From NCBI GenBank assembly GCA_900751665.1, contig CAADSV010000142.1, forward strand, positions 1-15,446: a stretch of 15,446 nucleotides of DNA. The letters are read 5' to 3'. Below, piece by piece: positions 13,209-15,446 of the stretch. Within the stretch, counting starts at the first letter, position 1; each line of letters opens with the position of its first letter. Under the pieces are notes generated by a model that had not been told where the DNA came from, did no database searches, and was given only the letters and a program-made list of their open reading frames with translations. Position numbers and translations under genes: made by a program. This stretch comes from an uncultured Collinsella sp. (GTDB lineage: Bacteria; Actinomycetota; Coriobacteriia; Coriobacteriales; Coriobacteriaceae).

Positions 13209-13217
13209 AAGATTCCC

Positions 13218-14099
13218 ATGGAGTTTGTTCTTGATAACGGCTCTGTCCGCATTGCGTTGAGCACGGCTGGCGGATCGTTCACTTCTATTACGGCCAACGG
13301 CCGTGAGTACCTGTGGCAGGGTGACCCGGCGGTCTGGTCGGGCCAGGCACCCATTTGTTTCCCGATCTGCGGCGGCCTTCGTGACGGTCGCGCAATGACC
13401 ATGGGCGGCTGCGAGGTTAAGCTCGCCCGCCACGGCTTTGCGCGTAAACAGGAGTGGAAGCTCGAGGAACAGAGCGACAACATGGTCGCGCTGAGCCTAA
13501 GCTCTGCCGACCATGCCGAGTTGCTCGAGCAGTACCCGTATCCGTTTAAGATCGTTGCTCGTTACACGATCGATGCGGAGAAGGTGGCCGTGTCGTACGA
13601 GGTGACCAATGAGGGCACCGAGGACATGCCGTTCTTTGTGGGCGGTCACCCTGGCTTTAAGTGCCCGCTTGACGAGGGCGAGTCCTATGACGACTACGAG
13701 CTTCGTTTCGATCAGCGCGAGGCCGCCGAGCTCTGTACTGCCGTTCCTTCGACGGGCTTGATTGATGTTGAGCATCGCAGCAAGAACCCGATGGTTGGCC
13801 ATGACCTGCCGCTGACCCACGAACTCTTTGACTTCGCAGAGACCATCTTCGATGTGCTCGAGAGCCGTGTGGTTACGCTGACCAAGAAGACCGAGGACAA
13901 GGGCGTGCGCCTGACGTTCCCCGATATGCCGTACCTGATTGTGTGGAGCAAGCCCGAGGGCGACTTTGTGGCCGTGGAACCGTGGGGTGGCTTGTCCACC
14001 TGCTCCGACGAGGACGATATCCTGGAGCATAAGCGCGGCTGCCTGGTTGCCAAGCCGGGGGAGACCGTCACCCGCGGCTTTGAGATCGAGATCCTTTAA
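13218..14099 (+). CDS. lacX: LacX-like aldose 1-epimerase family protein
   Basis: The protein belongs to the galactose-mutarotase-like superfamily and resembles LacX, which accompanies lac genes in lactococci. It has 293 residues from the ATG at 13218. The N-terminal block EYLWQGDPAVWSGQAPICFPICGGLRDG (about 30-57) is typical of LacX. The catalytic-type residues of the fold are seen as H72 in ARHGFARK, H144 in VGGHPGFKCP and E254 in AVEPWGGLS. Its likely role is interconversion of sugar anomers, perhaps of galactose 6-phosphate or tagatose 6-phosphate, or of free galactose; the real substrate of LacX is not settled to my knowledge. It is 203 nt after lacB. Its TAA overlaps an ATG (14099) in frame with lacC. 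Confidence 0.85.
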   Translation: MEFVLDNGSVRIALSTAGGSFTSITANGREYLWQGDPAVWSGQAPICFPICGGLRDGRAMTMGGCEVKLARHGFARKQEWKLEEQSDNMVALSLSSADHAELLEQYPYPFKIVARYTIDAEKVAVSYEVTNEGTEDMPFFVGGHPGFKCPLDEGESYDDYELRFDQREAAELCTAVPSTGLIDVEHRSKNPMVGHDLPLTHELFDFAETIFDVLESRVVTLTKKTEDKGVRLTFPDMPYLIVWSKPEGDFVAVEPWGGLSTCSDEDDILEHKRGCLVAKPGETVTRGFEIEIL

Positions 14100-14141
14100 T
14101 GAGCTATCGTATGTTTGGGGTGGGTCATGCCGCCCCGGAAC

Positions 14142-14146
14142 AGGAG
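14142..14146 (+). promoter_or_regulatory. Ribosome-binding site fixing the lacC start
   Basis: AGGAG lies 6 nt before the ATG at 14153 and supports that start over the in-frame ATG at 14099, which has only weak purine stretches before it. Confidence 0.75.
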
Positions 14147-14152
14147 TTCAAC

Positions 14153-15088
14153 ATGATTCTGACCGTTACCATGAACCCGTCGATTGATACGCGCTATCAG
14201 CTCGACAAGCTGATCATCGACGACGTGAACCGTGTGACGCCCGAAAAGACTGCTGGCGGCAAGGGCCTCAACGTGAGTCGCGTGCTGCTGCAGCTGGGCG
14301 ACGACGTGCTCGCGACCGGCCTGCTTGGCGGTCACATGGGTGCCTATATGGCCGAGCTCATGGATGCCGATGGCGTCAAGAACGAATTTGTGCCCATCGC
14401 CGGTGAGACGCGCATTTGCTTGAATATTCTGCACGAGGGTAATCAGACCGAGCTGCTGGAGAGCGGCCCGCAGATCGCCCCGGCCGAGCTCGAGGCCTTT
14501 ACGGCCAAGTTTGCCGAGCTTGCAGCGAAGGCGGACGTTGTGACGCTTTCGGGCTCGCTGCCGCGTGGCGTCGATGCCGGCTACTATGCCGAACTCGTCA
14601 AGATCGCCGAGGAGGCGGGCGCCAAGGTGCTGCTCGATACCTCGGGTGCATCGCTGGAGGCCGCGCTGGAGTCCGACGCTAAGCCTGAGCTCGTAAAGCC
14701 CAACCTGACCGAGATTAACGGCCTACTGGGTACGTCCTTTACGACCGATGATGTCGATGCTCTGCGCGAGGCGCTTGCCGCCGATGACCGTTTTGCCGGT
14801 ATCCCCTGGGTTGTCGTTTCGATGGGCGCTGCCGGTTCGATGGGCTTCCATGAGGGCCGCGCGTTCCGCGCCAAGACGCCCGCGATTGCGGCTGTGAACG
14901 CGACGGGTTCCGGCGACTCGACCATCGCCGGCTTTGCACATGCCATTGCTGCTGGTGCCGACGACGTCACGGTGCTCAAGACCGCCAATACCTGCGGCAA
15001 GCTCAACGCCATGGATCCCAAGACCGGTCACCTGGTCATGGACCGATGGGATGAGATCTACAACAGCGTTGTCGTGACTGAACTGTAG
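14153..15088 (+). CDS. lacC: Tagatose-6-phosphate kinase
   Basis: This is an ATP-dependent kinase of the PfkB family that converts tagatose 6-phosphate to tagatose 1,6-bisphosphate. The 311 residues match LacC (about 310). Features in order: the N-terminal MILTVTMNPSIDTRY strand typical of LacC and 1-phosphofructokinase, signature GGKGLNVSR (35-43), SGSLPRG (133-139), KPN (192-194), and the ATP/anion-hole motif TGSGDS (251-256) with catalytic base D255. Family sequence alone allows 1-phosphofructokinase (FruK), but the lacAB context makes LacC the better call. An in-frame extension of 18 codons from ATG 14099 is possible but lacks a ribosome site. No aldolase gene (lacD) follows within the remaining 358 nt. 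Confidence 0.9.
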   Translation: MILTVTMNPSIDTRYQLDKLIIDDVNRVTPEKTAGGKGLNVSRVLLQLGDDVLATGLLGGHMGAYMAELMDADGVKNEFVPIAGETRICLNILHEGNQTELLESGPQIAPAELEAFTAKFAELAAKADVVTLSGSLPRGVDAGYYAELVKIAEEAGAKVLLDTSGASLEAALESDAKPELVKPNLTEINGLLGTSFTTDDVDALREALAADDRFAGIPWVVVSMGAAGSMGFHEGRAFRAKTPAIAAVNATGSGDSTIAGFAHAIAAGADDVTVLKTANTCGKLNAMDPKTGHLVMDRWDEIYNSVVVTEL

Positions 15089-15089
15089 G

Positions 15090-15117
15090 GTTACGCGGTT
15101 TTATCAAACCGCGTAAC
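15090..15117 (+). terminator. Hairpin directly after lacC
   Basis: A perfect 12-bp stem (GTTACGCGGTTT at 15090-15101 with 15106-15117) and 4-nt loop begins two bases after the lacC stop codon. There is no T-run after it, so it is either a non-canonical terminator or a 3'-end stabilising structure. Confidence 0.55.
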
Positions 15118-15130
15118 GGCGCGACGCTGC

Positions 15131-15228
15131 AAACGCCCCTAAGCGGCAATCTGACGTTCAATCGTCGGGCATGACCAAAAGGTCAATGCCCTCCTCTTTC
15201 ACGTCACCTTGCTCGCTTAGGGGCGTTT
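15131..15228 (+). repeat. 98-nt nested palindrome (possible structured RNA)
   Basis: Three sets of inverted repeats are nested around one centre. The outer arms are perfect 15-mers (15131-15145 with 15214-15228, AAACGCCCCTAAGCG). A middle pair is TGACGT/ACGTCA (15152-15157 with 15201-15206). The inner hairpin is GGGCATGACC (15167-15176) with 15181-15191, one bulged A and an AAAA loop. A-run and T-run at the ends would allow bidirectional termination. No long open frame fits. Confidence 0.65.
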
Positions 15229-15269
15229 TCGCTGTCGTTGCCAAGACACCGGCGTTGCCTTGGTTGCAA

Positions 15270-15340
15270 GTAGTCATTGGGGACGCTCTTTAATGACTAG
15301 TCGTTTAAGAACGCCCCTTAAGAATGACCCCAATGACTAC
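15270..15340. repeat. Dispersed repeat, copy 2
   Basis: The ends are perfect 13-bp inverted repeats (GTAGTCATTGGGG at 15270-15282 with 15328-15340). The interior (15292-15313) is a 22-nt exact inverted copy of 10536-10557 in copy 1. The terminal-inverted-repeat layout looks like a small non-autonomous element or REP-type doublet. Confidence 0.75.
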
Positions 15341-15344
15341 ACTC

Positions 15345-15385
15345 AAAAACGGCGCCCGTCGGCGATGTTGCCGGCGGGGGGCGCT
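15345..15385 (-). terminator. Terminator for a minus-strand gene beyond the right edge
   Basis: A G+C-rich hairpin (15351-15363 with 15370-15385, 9 bp plus an outer 4 bp beyond a 3-nt bulge) is followed on the minus strand by G and five T (complement of 15345-15349). The polarity implies a convergent gene ending just outside or at the window edge. Confidence 0.55.
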
Positions 15386-15446
15386 GGAGGGGGGGAGCCT
15401 TTCTTTGAGAGGTGCGGGTGGCGACCCCGGGGAAGCAGGGACAGCG

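Larger units (their letters stand above)
15089..15446. other. Non-coding 3' flank of the lac operon
   Basis: No convincing gene is seen in these 358 nt. In order, it holds a hairpin (15090-15117), a 98-nt nested palindrome (15131-15228), a dispersed repeat (15270-15340) and a minus-strand terminator (15345-15385). The last 60 nt are G-rich and have no recognisable coding content, but they could be the end of a minus-strand gene that starts outside the window. Confidence 0.6.

Noticed and set aside
13200..13217. GTG at 13200 as start of the LacX-like gene
   Set aside because: It overlaps the ribosome site AAGGAG, which is ideally placed for the ATG at 13218.
14153..15088. 1-phosphofructokinase (FruK)
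   Set aside because: The PfkB-family motifs cannot fully exclude it, but there is no fructose PTS and lacAB precede it in the same operon.
1..15446. A prophage, defence island or other novel multi-gene system
   Set aside because: All but one of the genes are ordinary sugar-uptake and catabolism genes or their regulators. The one unknown gene has no partner genes that would suggest a new system.

Overview
The window looks like chromosomal DNA from a high-G+C Gram-positive gut bacterium, most likely a coriobacterium of the Collinsella type. This assignment is an inference. It rests on the G+C-rich codon use, purine-rich Shine-Dalgarno sites, a streptococcal/lactococcal-style lac gene set carried in a high-G+C background, and many small palindromic repeats between genes. 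No rRNA, tRNA, IS transposase, CRISPR array or phage gene is visible.

Layout. (1) 153-3533, minus strand: module 1, lacG1 (6-phospho-beta-galactosidase) followed by lacE1 (PTS lactose-family IIC-IIB). It is transcribed divergently from a LacI-family regulator, lacI1 (3875-4912, plus). (2) 5174-8455, minus strand: module 2, lacE2 followed by lacG2, the same two families in swapped order. It is transcribed divergently from a second LacI-family regulator, lacI2 (8813-9817, plus). (3) 10032-10370, plus: a single lactose-family EIIA (lacF) with its own terminator. (4) 10657-11688, plus: an unrecognised four-helix-type membrane protein with a strong terminator. (5) 11998-15088, plus: lacA, lacB, a LacX-like aldose-1-epimerase-fold protein and lacC.

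How the genes fit together. The two IICB permeases would import and phosphorylate two related beta-galactosides, both fed by the one EIIA. The two LacG enzymes would release galactose 6-phosphate in the cytoplasm. LacAB isomerises this to tagatose 6-phosphate and LacC phosphorylates it to tagatose 1,6-bisphosphate. The aldolase LacD, which would finish the pathway, is not in the window.

Regulation shows two layers. Each divergent region holds three copies of an 18-bp dyad of the form AATG-N3-ACGT-N3-CATT, with spacer triplets that differ between modules 1 and 2; these are good candidate operators for LacI1 and LacI2. Separately, a TGTTC-type box is shared by the leaders of lacF, lacA and lacG1, which suggests one further regulator, not encoded here, that ties the shared genes together. 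The intergenic spaces also carry several palindromic or dispersed repeats, including a 98-nt nested palindrome after lacC.

I see no defence system or wholly new gene system. The most interesting points are the duplicated, separately regulated PTS modules sharing one EIIA and one tagatose pathway, the paired operator codes, and the unexplained membrane protein and repeats.
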